45,115 nucleotides of DNA. Source: an uncultured Oscillospiraceae bacterium. GTDB taxonomy: Bacteria > Bacillota > Clostridia > Oscillospirales > Oscillospiraceae. Both the position numbers and the translations under genes were made by a program. Below are positions 18,397 through 26,659 of the stretch, in pieces (positions within the stretch are counted from its first letter, which is position 1; every line of letters starts with the position of its first letter). The notes under the pieces are model-generated. The model was not told the origin of the DNA, searched no databases, and saw nothing but the letters and a program-made list of their open reading frames with translations. Where the stretch lies: NCBI GenBank assembly GCA_947584295.1, contig CANPWM010000013.1, positions 1 through 45,115 of the forward strand, written 5' to 3'.

Positions 18397-18846
18397 ATGA
18401 AGGTCATTTTACAGCAGGACGTGCGCGATCACGGCAAGAAGGGGCAGATGGTGGAGGTCTCCGACGGCTACGCCCGCAACTATCTCTTCCCCCGGAAGCT
18501 GGCCGTCCCCGCCACGGCGGACGCGGTCAACACCATGAAGCTCAAAGAGAAGGCCCGCCTGCGCCAAATCGAGGAGGAGAAGGCGAAGGCCCTGGAGAAC
18601 GCCAAAAAGCTGGAATCCTTAGTGGTGAGGATCGCCGCCAAGGCCGGCGAGGGCGGAAAGCTCTTCGGCTCCGTTACCAACAAGGACATCTCCGACGCCC
18701 TCAGGGAGCAGTACGGCATCGACATCGAGAAGAGCCGCATCGTCATCGCCGAGCCTATCAAATCCTACGGCAGTTACGAGGTCAAGTGCAAATTCGGCTA
18801 CGAGATCTCCGGCACTGTCCATCTGCTGATCACCGAGAGCAAATAA
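18397..18846 (+). CDS. rplI: 50S ribosomal protein L9
   Basis: 149 residues, full length. The N-terminal rRNA-binding signature 'VILQQDVRDHGKKGQMVEVSDGYARNYLFPRKLA' is followed by the long Lys/Glu-rich linker helix (about 48-75) and a C-terminal domain (FGSVTNKDI...). It binds 23S rRNA at the base of the L1 stalk and helps maintain reading frame. AAAGGA lies before the ATG. It is placed 45 bases after gdpP and 45 before dnaB. Confidence 0.97.
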   Translation: MKVILQQDVRDHGKKGQMVEVSDGYARNYLFPRKLAVPATADAVNTMKLKEKARLRQIEEEKAKALENAKKLESLVVRIAAKAGEGGKLFGSVTNKDISDALREQYGIDIEKSRIVIAEPIKSYGSYEVKCKFGYEISGTVHLLITESK

Positions 18847-18891
18847 CGGCGCGCGGCGTGGAAGGCCGCGCCATGAAAGGGGGGATCGAAG

Positions 18892-20232
18892 ATGCCCGAT
18901 CTGATGAGTATGCCCCAGCTTCCCCACGACAATATCGCCGAGCAGGCGGTCATAGGCTCCATGCTCTTTGACCCCCGCTGTATCGCGGAGGTGGTGCGTA
19001 TTCTCAAGGCGGAGGACTTTTACTCCGACCTCAACAGGACGCTCTTTGAGACCATCTACTCCATGTTCATCTACTCCAAGAAGATCGACCCGGTGACCCT
19101 GTCGGATCAGCTCAAGCAGAACAGCGCCTACTCCGACGAGACCCGGGACTACATCTTCAACATCGTCCAGGTGACCCCCACCTCCCTGAACGTGATCCAG
19201 TACGCCAACATCGTCCGGGATCAGGCCCTGCTGCGGCGGCTGGCCGAGGCGGGGAGCGAGATCAGCTCCATCGCCATGGAGGGCCAGGGCGAGGCGGACA
19301 AGATCCTGGAGCTTTCCGAGCAGAAGATCTACGATATCCGCCAGGGCCGCGAGAACGGGGGCCTTAAGAAAGTCTCCGAGGTGATGACCACCGTCTATTC
19401 AGCCTTGGCGGAGGCCAGCAAGAGCGGGCAGAAGATCCCCGGCCTCTCCACGGGCCTGGCCGATCTGGACAGCGCCATCATGGGCCTCAACAAATCCGAC
19501 CTCATTCTGGTGGCGGCCCGGCCCGGTATGGGCAAGACCAGCATCGCCCTGAACATCGCCCTGAACGTGGCCCACAGCTCCCCCGTCTCCATCGCCATCT
19601 TCTCTCTGGAGATGAGCCGGGCCCAGCTTTGCCGCAATCTGCTGGCGATGGAATCCCAGGTGGATCTGAAAAAGCTCCAGACGGGCCAGCTCAGCTCCGG
19701 CGACTGGGAAAAGGTGGTGGCCAGCTGCGTCTCCATCAGCGACATGAATATCCTCATCGACGAAAACCCCATGCTGACCGTGGCCGATATCTCCGCCGCC
19801 TGCCGGCGGGTGGATAACCTGGGCCTTGTCATTGTGGACTATTTACAGCTTATGACCTCCGCCGGTGGGAAGAATAAGGCCAACGAGAACCGGCAGACCA
19901 TCGTCTCCGAGATCAGCCGTATGCTGAAGATCATGGCCAAGGATCTGAACGTGCCGGTGATCTGCGCCTCCCAGCTCTCCCGCGCCAACGAGGGACGGCA
20001 GGACAAGCGGCCCATGCTCTCCGATCTGCGCGAGTCCGGCGCTATCGAGCAGGACGCGGACATCGTCATGGCCCTCTACCGGGACGACTACTATAACAAG
20101 GACTCCGAGCGGCCCAACGTGGCCGAGTGCATCATTTTGAAGAACCGCCGGGGCGAGACCGGCACGGTGGAGCTGCGGTGGACGCCGGAGTATACCACCT
20201 TCTCCTCCCTGGAGACGCGGTATGACGATTGA
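18892..20232 (+). CDS. dnaB: Replicative DNA helicase DnaB
   Basis: 446 residues. The N-terminal primase-interacting helical domain (about 8-110, 'PHDNIAEQAVIGSMLFD') is joined by a linker to a RecA-like motor. Walker A is RPGMGKTS with Lys215; motif H1a is 'FSLEMS'; Walker B region is 'LVIVDYLQLM'; then 'SQLSRANEGRQDKRPMLSDLRESGAIEQDAD' and the 'NRRGETG' C-terminal motif. It unwinds DNA at the replication fork as a hexamer. No intein interrupts it. Its stop overlaps the start of tilS by 11 bases, indicating coupled expression. Confidence 0.97.
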   Translation: MPDLMSMPQLPHDNIAEQAVIGSMLFDPRCIAEVVRILKAEDFYSDLNRTLFETIYSMFIYSKKIDPVTLSDQLKQNSAYSDETRDYIFNIVQVTPTSLNVIQYANIVRDQALLRRLAEAGSEISSIAMEGQGEADKILELSEQKIYDIRQGRENGGLKKVSEVMTTVYSALAEASKSGQKIPGLSTGLADLDSAIMGLNKSDLILVAARPGMGKTSIALNIALNVAHSSPVSIAIFSLEMSRAQLCRNLLAMESQVDLKKLQTGQLSSGDWEKVVASCVSISDMNILIDENPMLTVADISAACRRVDNLGLVIVDYLQLMTSAGGKNKANENRQTIVSEISRMLKIMAKDLNVPVICASQLSRANEGRQDKRPMLSDLRESGAIEQDADIVMALYRDDYYNKDSERPNVAECIILKNRRGETGTVELRWTPEYTTFSSLETRYDD

Positions 20233-21592
20233 ACTTCCCGCCGCCCTGACGGTGGAGGGGCTTCTGCGGTTTTTCGGCTCCGCCGGTGTGCCGGAGGGCG
20301 CCCCGGTGATTGCCTGCGTCTCCGGCGGCGTGGACTCCATGTGCCTTTTGGAGCTTCTGCGGCGGGCCTCCCGGGAGGCGGGCTTTCCCCTCTACGCCGC
20401 CCACTACAACCACCGTCTCCGGGGGGAGGACTCCGACGGGGACGAGGCCTTTGTCCGGGATTGGTGCGACGCCCGCCGGATCCCTCTCCACACCGCCTCC
20501 GGCGACGTGGCCGGAGAGGCCCGGAGGACGGGCCGGGGCATCGAGGAGACGGCCCGGGAGATGCGCTATGCCTTCTTCCACGCCCTCTCCCGCCAGCTTG
20601 GCGGCGCTTATCTCGCCACCGCCCACAACGCCGACGACGATCTGGAGACGGTGCTGTTGCGCATAGCCCGGGGGACGGGTCTGCGGGGCCTGGGCGGGAT
20701 CCCGCCGGTGTCCGGCTGTCTTCTCCGGCCCCTGCTGGGGATCCCCCGGCGGGAGATCGAGGCCTGGTGCCGGGAAAACGGCGTTCCCCACCGGGAGGAC
20801 GCCACCAACGCCCTGGACGACTGCGCCAGGAACAGGCTCCGGCACGCCGTGGTGCCTGTGCTGAAGGAGCTGAACCCGGCCCTGAACGTATCGACCATGA
20901 CGGCGCTTTTGCGGCGGGACGAGGAATTTTTGACGCGTCTGGCGGAAAGCTTTTTAAAGGATCACGCCGTCCCCGGCGGGGTGGACGCCGCCGCTCTGGC
21001 GGCGCTCCCCTATCCCCTGGCCTCCCGGGCCGTCCGGCGGCTTTTCGGGGAGAAGCTGGCCGCCGTGCATGTGGACGCGGCGCTGAAGCTGGCCGCCTCC
21101 CCCGATCCCTCCGGGGAGCTTCACCTCCCTGGCGTCACCCTGCGGCGGGAATACGGCCTTCTGACGGCGCTTCCGCCGGGGCCGGTGACCTTTGAGGCGG
21201 TGGAAATACCCCTTGACAAGCCTGTTATAATAGAGAATATCCGTTTGAAGATCACCGCGGCCCTGTGTGAAAAGGCTGAGATTTACAATTCCTTAACGAA
21301 ATTTACGATAAAAAGAGATACAATCAAAGATGGGCTGACGGCCCGGCCCCGCCAAACCGGGGACGAGCTTCGCCTGCACGGCGGGTCAAAAAGCGTAAAA
21401 CGCCTGATGATCGACCGGAAGCTCCCGGCAAAAAGCCGGGACGCGGTTCCTGTGATCGTAAGCGGAGATCGCGTCCTGGCGGTATACGGGCTTGGGCAGA
21501 GCGTGGACACCCTGCCGGACGCGGGAGAGCCGGCCGTGGTCATCACAATAGAAAAATGGGAGGATCAAGACTATGTTGGAAAAGGATATTGA
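20222..21592 (+). CDS. tilS: tRNA(Ile)-lysidine synthase
   Basis: 456 residues. The PP-loop SGGVDS is at residues 34-39, followed by 'AAHYNHRLRGEDSDGDEAFVRDWC', which is diagnostic for TilS. A mid-domain and a C-terminal domain ('LTARPRQTGDELRLHGGSKSVKRLMIDRKLPA') complete the long form of the enzyme. It converts cytidine 34 of tRNA-Ile(CAU) to lysidine with ATP and lysine, so the tRNA reads AUA and not AUG; it is essential. It overlaps dnaB by 11 bases and hpt by 20 bases. Base composition is noticeably more AT-rich around 21210-21330, the junction before the C-terminal domain. Confidence 0.93.
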   Translation: MTIELPAALTVEGLLRFFGSAGVPEGAPVIACVSGGVDSMCLLELLRRASREAGFPLYAAHYNHRLRGEDSDGDEAFVRDWCDARRIPLHTASGDVAGEARRTGRGIEETAREMRYAFFHALSRQLGGAYLATAHNADDDLETVLLRIARGTGLRGLGGIPPVSGCLLRPLLGIPRREIEAWCRENGVPHREDATNALDDCARNRLRHAVVPVLKELNPALNVSTMTALLRRDEEFLTRLAESFLKDHAVPGGVDAAALAALPYPLASRAVRRLFGEKLAAVHVDAALKLAASPDPSGELHLPGVTLRREYGLLTALPPGPVTFEAVEIPLDKPVIIENIRLKITAALCEKAEIYNSLTKFTIKRDTIKDGLTARPRQTGDELRLHGGSKSVKRLMIDRKLPAKSRDAVPVIVSGDRVLAVYGLGQSVDTLPDAGEPAVVITIEKWEDQDYVGKGY

Positions 21593-22112
21593 CAGAATCT
21601 TTTTCTCCGCCGGGGAGCTTCAGGAGCGTGTGCGCGCCCTGGGAGAGCAGATCACCCGCGACTACGCCGGGAAGGATCCGCTGTTCGTGGGCGTGCTGAA
21701 GGGTTCCTTCGTGTTCATGGCCGACCTTATGCGGGCGGTGGATCTCTACTGCGATATCGACTTCATGGCGGTATCCTCCTACGGCTCCGGCACCACCACC
21801 ACCGGCGCTGTAAAGATCAACAAGGACCTTACCTACAACGTGGAGAACCGGCACATCATTTTGATCGAGGATATCCTGGACTCCGGCGTTACCCTGAGCT
21901 ATCTTAAGAAGTACATCGAGGCCCGCAAGCCCGCCTCCGTGTCCATCTGCACCCTCCTTGACAAGCCCGCCCGCCGCAAGGCGGACATCAGCGCCAATTA
22001 TGTGGGCTTTGAGTGTCCCGATGCCTTCATCGTGGGCTACGGCCTGGACTACGCCGAGCGCTACCGCAACCTGCCCTACATAGGCGTATTGAAGCCGGAG
22101 ATCTACGCCTGA
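21573..22112 (+). CDS. hpt: Hypoxanthine phosphoribosyltransferase
   Basis: 179 residues. 'DPLFVGVLKGSFVFMADLMRAVDL' is the N-terminal block, 'DFMAVSSYGSGTTTTG' the flexible loop, and 'IILIEDILDSGVTLSYL' the PRPP-binding motif with its two acidic residues. It salvages hypoxanthine and guanine to IMP and GMP. The gene overlaps the end of tilS by 20 bases, with its ribosome binding site (GGGAGGA) inside tilS. The tilS-hpt-ftsH order is conserved across Firmicutes. Confidence 0.95.
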   Translation: MLEKDIDRIFFSAGELQERVRALGEQITRDYAGKDPLFVGVLKGSFVFMADLMRAVDLYCDIDFMAVSSYGSGTTTTGAVKINKDLTYNVENRHIILIEDILDSGVTLSYLKKYIEARKPASVSICTLLDKPARRKADISANYVGFECPDAFIVGYGLDYAERYRNLPYIGVLKPEIYA

Positions 22113-22173
22113 TGCCCCTTCGCGGCAAAGGCTGCCGCGCTGACCTCTCAACGCGAATCCCAAAGGAAAGAAG

Positions 22174-24213
22174 CTGATCCATCTGAACAGAAAATCACGC
22201 CGTCCCGATATAGGGTTCTATATATTTATCATCATCATATTGGTGGCGGCCATCTACCTTCTCAGCTCCCCCGAGGACAAGGCCGCGGGGATCGAGTACT
22301 GGCAGATGCGTGACCAGTTCCTCCAGGAGAACGTGCAGTACTTCTCCATCGAGGATGGCGTCGTCTACATGGAGCTGAAGACCCCGCTGGACGAGGTCTC
22401 CGGCAAGAGCGTCTACCACAAGCTGATGAGCGTCTCCATCTTCTGGGACGACCTGGGGGACGTGATCGCCGACCAGGAATCCAGGGGGATCCTGCAATTC
22501 AACCTGGAGCCTGTGTATGAGACGCCCTGGTGGGTGACCATCATTCCCTACGTCATCATCATGGTGGTCATGGTCATCGTCTGGTATGTGATGATGAACC
22601 GCATGGGCGCGGGCGGCGGCGGCGCCAACGGCGCGGGCCGGTTCGGCCACGCGCGCACGCGTCTGGCCTCCGAGGACAAGAAGAAGGTCACCTTTGCCGA
22701 CGTGGCCGGGGCCGACGAGGAGAAGGCGGAGCTGGAGGAGATCGTAGATTTCCTGAAAGATCCCCAGAAATATACGGCGCTGGGGGCGCGGATCCCCAAG
22801 GGCGTTTTGCTGGTAGGCCCTCCGGGCACCGGTAAGACTTTGCTTGCCAAGGCCGTGGCCGGGGAGGCCAACGTCCAGTTCCTCTCCATCTCCGGCTCCG
22901 ACTTTGTGGAGCTGTATGTCGGCGTGGGCGCGTCCCGCGTCCGCGACCTCTTCGATCAGGCCAAGAAGCTCTCCCCCGCCATCATCTTCATCGACGAGAT
23001 CGACGCCGTGGGCCGTCAGCGCGGCTCCGGCCTGGGCGGCGGACACGACGAGCGCGAGCAGACCCTGAACCAGCTCTTAGTGGAGATGGACGGCTTTAAC
23101 ACCAACGAGGGCGTTATCGTCATGGCGGCCACCAACCGGGCCGACATTCTGGACTCCGCCCTCCTGCGTCCCGGGCGCTTTGACAGGCAGATCTTTGTGG
23201 GCGTCCCCGATATCAAGGGCCGCGAGGCCATTTTGAAGATCCACTCCCGGGGCAAGTCCCTAGGGGACGACGTGGATCTGAAGAGCATCGCCCGGGGTAC
23301 CCCCGGCTTCACCGGCGCGGATCTGGAGAACGTCATGAACGAGGCCGCGCTGCTGGCCGCCCGGAGCTGCCGCCCCTTCATCACCATGGCGGACGTGGAC
23401 GAGGCCATTTTGAAGGTGCAGATGGGGCCGGAAAAGAAGTCCCGGAAGATGTCGGACAAGGCCCGGAAGCTCACCGCCTACCACGAGTCCGGCCACGCCG
23501 TCACGGGTATGTTCCTGGAGCATACCGATCCCGTCCACTATATCACCATAGTCCCCCGCGGGCAGGCCGGCGGCTACACGCTGTTCCGCCCGGAGGAGGA
23601 TCTGGAGAATTACCAGTCCCGGTCTGAGATGTTCGAGGACATCGTCATGAGCCTGGGCGGGCGCATCGCCGAGAAGCTGTTTTTGGACGATATCTCCACC
23701 GGCGCGTCCGGGGATATCCAGTCCGCCACCAACATCGCCCGTTCCATGGTCACCCGCTACGGCATGAGCGACCGGCTCGGCCCCATCAGCTACGACAGCT
23801 CCGACCACTCCATCTTCATCGGCCGCGACTTCGGCACCACCAAGTCCTACTCTGAGGAGACGGCGGCCATGATTGATGAGGAGGTCAAGCGCATCTTCGA
23901 CGAGGCCGCTAAAAAGTGCGAGGAGATCCTCACCCAGCACGCCGACATCGTCCGCACCAGCGCCGAGTACCTGCTGGAGCATGAGTCCATGTCCGGCGAG
24001 CAGTTCAAGTACCTCATTCAGCACGGGCGCGTCCCCGCCCCCGAGGAGGTGGAGGCGAAGGAGGCCCAGCCCGAGGAGCCGCCCATCATGCAGGAGATCC
24101 GGGCCGAGGCCCTGGAGGACGCCCGCCGGGTGGAGATGGAGGAGAAGAACCTCACCCCGCCGGAGACGTGGCAGAACCCCTTTGAGGACGACAGTCAGAA
24201 GAAGGATCAGTGA
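22174..24213 (+). CDS. ftsH: ATP-dependent zinc metalloprotease FtsH
   Basis: About 679 residues. Between the in-frame stop at 22141 and residue codon 22240 there is no ATG, GTG or TTG. A TTG start at 22240 would cut off most of the first membrane segment ('[17 protein letters not shown]'). I therefore place the start at CTG 22174, four bases after GGAAAG; CTG 22183 is an alternative. Two membrane segments (about 13-30 and 120-140) flank an extracytoplasmic domain. The AAA+ module has GPPGTGKT (215-222), the pore loop following it, 'FIDEIDAVG' and the SRH region. The zinc protease motif HESGH is at 437-441. The C-terminal 60 residues are acidic. It degrades membrane and short-lived proteins. 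Last gene of the gdpP run. Confidence 0.93.
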   Translation: MIHLNRKSRRPDIGFYIFIIIILVAAIYLLSSPEDKAAGIEYWQMRDQFLQENVQYFSIEDGVVYMELKTPLDEVSGKSVYHKLMSVSIFWDDLGDVIADQESRGILQFNLEPVYETPWWVTIIPYVIIMVVMVIVWYVMMNRMGAGGGGANGAGRFGHARTRLASEDKKKVTFADVAGADEEKAELEEIVDFLKDPQKYTALGARIPKGVLLVGPPGTGKTLLAKAVAGEANVQFLSISGSDFVELYVGVGASRVRDLFDQAKKLSPAIIFIDEIDAVGRQRGSGLGGGHDEREQTLNQLLVEMDGFNTNEGVIVMAATNRADILDSALLRPGRFDRQIFVGVPDIKGREAILKIHSRGKSLGDDVDLKSIARGTPGFTGADLENVMNEAALLAARSCRPFITMADVDEAILKVQMGPEKKSRKMSDKARKLTAYHESGHAVTGMFLEHTDPVHYITIVPRGQAGGYTLFRPEEDLENYQSRSEMFEDIVMSLGGRIAEKLFLDDISTGASGDIQSATNIARSMVTRYGMSDRLGPISYDSSDHSIFIGRDFGTTKSYSEETAAMIDEEVKRIFDEAAKKCEEILTQHADIVRTSAEYLLEHESMSGEQFKYLIQHGRVPAPEEVEAKEAQPEEPPIMQEIRAEALEDARRVEMEEKNLTPPETWQNPFEDDSQKKDQ

Positions 24214-24247
24214 TCCCCCGCCCCCTGCATTTATGATCGTATAAGCA

Positions 24248-24282
24248 ATACCGGACTTCCCAAGGGAAGTCCGGTATTTTTC
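24248..24282 (+). terminator. Terminator after ftsH
   Basis: A perfect 14-bp stem (24248-24261 with 24264-24277), two-base loop, then a T-tract. A near-twin of this hairpin ends lysA at 25121-25152. Confidence 0.93.
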
Positions 24283-24361
24283 GTATAGAAACAGGCACAA
24301 CGTCTTACGAAACAATTTCCCTAAATCATTTTGCTTGCCCCAACAAACCAATTTCCGTACG

Positions 24362-24475
24362 GGCCGGACGCGTCGTCGCGGAACCGGCTTCACCTCGCGT
24401 CCCCGCAGGGCGGGAACGCTCAGGCGCACGGTTCGCTCCTCCTTTCCCCATCGGGCAACGGCCCGATGGGGCCCC
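24362..24475 (-). repeat. Structured ~120-nt dispersed repeat, diverged copy 3
   Basis: It keeps the opening hairpin (24446-24471) exactly. Beyond it the sequence differs from copies 1 and 2, but the closing stem persists as GAACCG/CGGTTC (plus coordinates 24429-24434 and 24381-24386). It pairs A-U where the other copies pair G-C. Inside, a 10-bp hairpin (GCGTTCCCGC/GCGGGGACGC) occupies the place of GGGC/GCCC. Confidence 0.65.
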
Positions 24476-24603
24476 CAATGCGGCCCGCCAATCGAATGCC
24501 CGAAAATCAATCAATCAGCCTTGTAGGGGCCGCCTCTCCAGGCGGCCCGCAGTCTTACGCAACGATTTCCCAATATTTTTCATTTCCCCCAACGAAAAAT
24601 TTT

Positions 24604-24695
24604 CCCGTACGGGCCGGACACCCGGCCGGCCCGCCTGACGATTTACGAAAAATCTATCTTCATACACCGTAGGGGCCGCCGTCCCCGGCGGCCCG
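24604..24695 (+). repeat. Composite palindrome pair, copy 2
   Basis: Same two palindromes and same ATTTACGAAAAATCTATC spacer as 6791-6880. The second palindrome carries GTAGGGG here and GTACGGG there. Confidence 0.8.
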
Positions 24696-24955
24696 TCCCG
24701 GTAAATATCCGGGCGGTCAATCAACGGTGGTCGGGTCGCCCGAGAGGGCGACCCCTACGAAAGCGTAAGAATTGGTTGTTACGAAATTCGATGGTGCCAC
24801 GGGCCGCCAAGAGAGGCGGCCCCTACAATCACTAACGAAACGGCTCAATTAATCGCCGTACGGGCCGCCGCCCACGGCGGCCCACAATTCAAATACGCGG
24901 CATAGCCGCAACCTTTTTGGGGGAGCGGAATCGTAATTCGATTGGCGGCCCATAT

Positions 24956-25078
24956 TGGGGGCCCCATCGGGCTGTTGCCCGATGGGGAAAGGACGAGCCG
25001 AGCCTGCGTCTGAGGGCGAATACTTGCAGCCCGAGGTTAAGCGGCTCGCGCGAGGACGTGGCGCAGCCGCAACCTTTT
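24956..25078 (+). repeat. Structured ~120-nt dispersed repeat, copy 2
   Basis: Gap-free match to 6942-7064 with about five substitutions. Its opening hairpin is at 24962-24987, and the CGAGCCG/CGGCTCG closing stem is unchanged. Confidence 0.8.
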
Positions 25079-25120
25079 CTAAAGATAACATGCCAAAATA
25101 TGTCGGGCGCGTGGGTACAA

Positions 25121-25152
25121 AATACCGAACTTCCCGTGGGAAGTTCGGTATT
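25121..25152 (-). terminator. Terminator after lysA
   Basis: A 15-bp stem (25121-25135 with 25138-25152) with a two-base loop, followed on the minus strand by TTTTG. Its sequence is almost the same as the ftsH terminator at 24248. Confidence 0.85.
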
Positions 25153-25176
25153 GTCGTTCTATTTTCGATAACCGCC

Positions 25177-26415
25177 TCAGAAGATCATAGTGGCGAAGTA
25201 GTCGTCGGGGGTCTCGGCGCGGCGGATAAGCTCGGTGGAGCCGTCCTCCCGGAGCAGCACCTCGGCGGAGCGGAGCTTGCCGTTGTAGTTGTAGCCCATG
25301 GCGTGGCCGTGGGCGCCGGTGTCGTGGATCACCAGCAGGTCGCCGGTGTCGATCTCCGGCAGCTCCCGGTCGATGGCGAACTTGTCGTTATTTTCGCACA
25401 GGCTCCCCACCACGTCGTACAGGTGGTCGTGGGGGGCGTCCTCCTTGCCCAGCACGGTGATGTGGTGGTACGCGCCGTACATGGCCGGGCGCATCAGGTT
25501 GCAGGCGCAGGCGTCCACGCCGATATACTCCTTGTAGATGTGCTTTTCGTGGATGGCGCGGGTCAGCAGGCACCCGTAGGGGCCCAGCATATAGCGGCCA
25601 AGCTCGGTGAAGATCTTCACGTCCCCCAGCCCCGCGGGGACGAGGATCTCGTTATACGCCTCCCGCACGCCGTTGGCGATGACCTCGATATTGGGGGCGA
25701 TCTGGTCGGGGTAGTACGGGATCCCGATGCCGCCGGAGAGGTTCACGAACTCGATACGCGCGCCGGTGGCCTGATGAAGCTCCACGGCAAGCTGGAAGAG
25801 CTGGCGGGCCATCATGGGGTAGTACTCGTTGAAGGTGGCGTTGGACACAAGGAAGGCGTGGATGCCGAAATTCTTCGCCCCCAGGGCCAGCAGATCCCGA
25901 TAGGCGCTCTTCATCTGTCCCCTGGTCATGCCGTACTTGGCGTCCCGGGGGTTATCCATGATCTGATTGGCCACGGAGAACACGCCGCCGGGGTTGAAGC
26001 GGCAGCAGACCGTCTCGGGGATTCCGCAGATGTCATTGAGGAACTTGACGTGGGTGTAGTCGTCCAGGTTTATGTACGCCCCCAGCTCCCGGGCCTTTTT
26101 CATGTCGGCCACGGGCGTTTCGTTGGAGGAGAACATGATGTCGTGGCCGGAAAAACCGCATCTTTCGCTCATCATCAGCTCCGTAAGGCTGGAGCAGTCC
26201 ACGCCGCACCCCTCTTCCTTGAGGATCTTCAAGATCTTCGGTGTGGGGGTCGCCTTGACAGCAAAATACTCCTTGTAGCCGGGATTCCAGGAGAAGGCGC
26301 GGTTGAGGCGGCGGGCGTTCTCACGGATACCCTTTTCATCGTAGATGTGAAGGGGCGTGCCGTATTCCGCCGCGATCTCCTCGAATTTTTCTTTGGTCGC
26401 GAAAGGGGTCTTCAT
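25177..26415 (-). CDS. lysA: Diaminopimelate decarboxylase
   Basis: 412 residues. It belongs to the alanine-racemase-fold, PLP-dependent decarboxylases. The PLP-binding lysine is Lys54 in 'FAVKATP'; 'LSGGIGIPY' is the glycine loop for the PLP phosphate; 'GSLCENND' (Cys340-Glu341) is the substrate-side cysteine block. It converts meso-diaminopimelate to L-lysine. The sequence is of the divergent Clostridia type. Arginine or ornithine decarboxylase is less likely given the CENND block. Ribosome binding site GGAGGG lies before the ATG. Transcribed alone from the promoter at 26449-26477. Confidence 0.88.
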   Translation of the reverse strand: MKTPFATKEKFEEIAAEYGTPLHIYDEKGIRENARRLNRAFSWNPGYKEYFAVKATPTPKILKILKEEGCGVDCSSLTELMMSERCGFSGHDIMFSSNETPVADMKKARELGAYINLDDYTHVKFLNDICGIPETVCCRFNPGGVFSVANQIMDNPRDAKYGMTRGQMKSAYRDLLALGAKNFGIHAFLVSNATFNEYYPMMARQLFQLAVELHQATGARIEFVNLSGGIGIPYYPDQIAPNIEVIANGVREAYNEILVPAGLGDVKIFTELGRYMLGPYGCLLTRAIHEKHIYKEYIGVDACACNLMRPAMYGAYHHITVLGKEDAPHDHLYDVVGSLCENNDKFAIDRELPEIDTGDLLVIHDTGAHGHAMGYNYNGKLRSAEVLLREDGSTELIRRAETPDDYFATMIF

Positions 26416-26448
26416 TGATTTATCCCTCCAAAGTGAGAATACATGAAT

Positions 26449-26477
26449 ATTCTATACCTTTTTCCCGGCCATTTCAA
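26449..26477 (-). promoter_or_regulatory. Promoter for lysA
   Basis: Minus strand TTGAAA (26477-26472), 17 bases, TAGAAT (26454-26449), about 35 bases before the start codon. No lysine riboswitch is visible; the leader is too short. Confidence 0.6.
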
Positions 26478-26571
26478 CCGTTTCGGAAAAATAAAAATAC
26501 ACCTATTTTCGCCGGGATATCGGCCTTTTTTTATCTTTTTCGACAAAAATCAAACCGTTGTGCCGAATTGC

Positions 26572-26601
26572 TTGACAGGGGTGCATATATAGTGTTATAT
26601 T
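26572..26601 (+). promoter_or_regulatory. Promoter for uracil/xanthine permease
   Basis: TTGACA (26572-26577), then TTATAT after 17 bases (26595-26600) or TATATT after 18. The leader to the start codon is about 55 bases, with no visible attenuator or purine riboswitch. Confidence 0.6.
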
Positions 26602-26659
26602 TTCAAAGGTGAAATTCCAAATCTTATTATATCAAGCTCACAGGGGAGGTAAAATCAGC

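Larger units (their letters stand above)
24283..25120. repeat. Gene-free tract C packed with palindromic repeats
   Basis: About 840 bases without a credible gene, between the terminators of ftsH and lysA. Members of the short palindrome family are at 24521-24550, 24604-24635, 24665-24695, 24732-24759 (opposite orientation, GTCGCCC variant), 24800-24827 (opposite orientation) and 24855-24884. Two copies of the ~120-nt structured repeat lie in opposite orientations. A GCGGCATAGCCGCAACC hairpin is at 24897-24913. Confidence 0.85.

Noticed and set aside
24500..24900. CRISPR-like repetition
   Set aside because: The units are palindromes in both orientations with irregular spacing and no cas genes.
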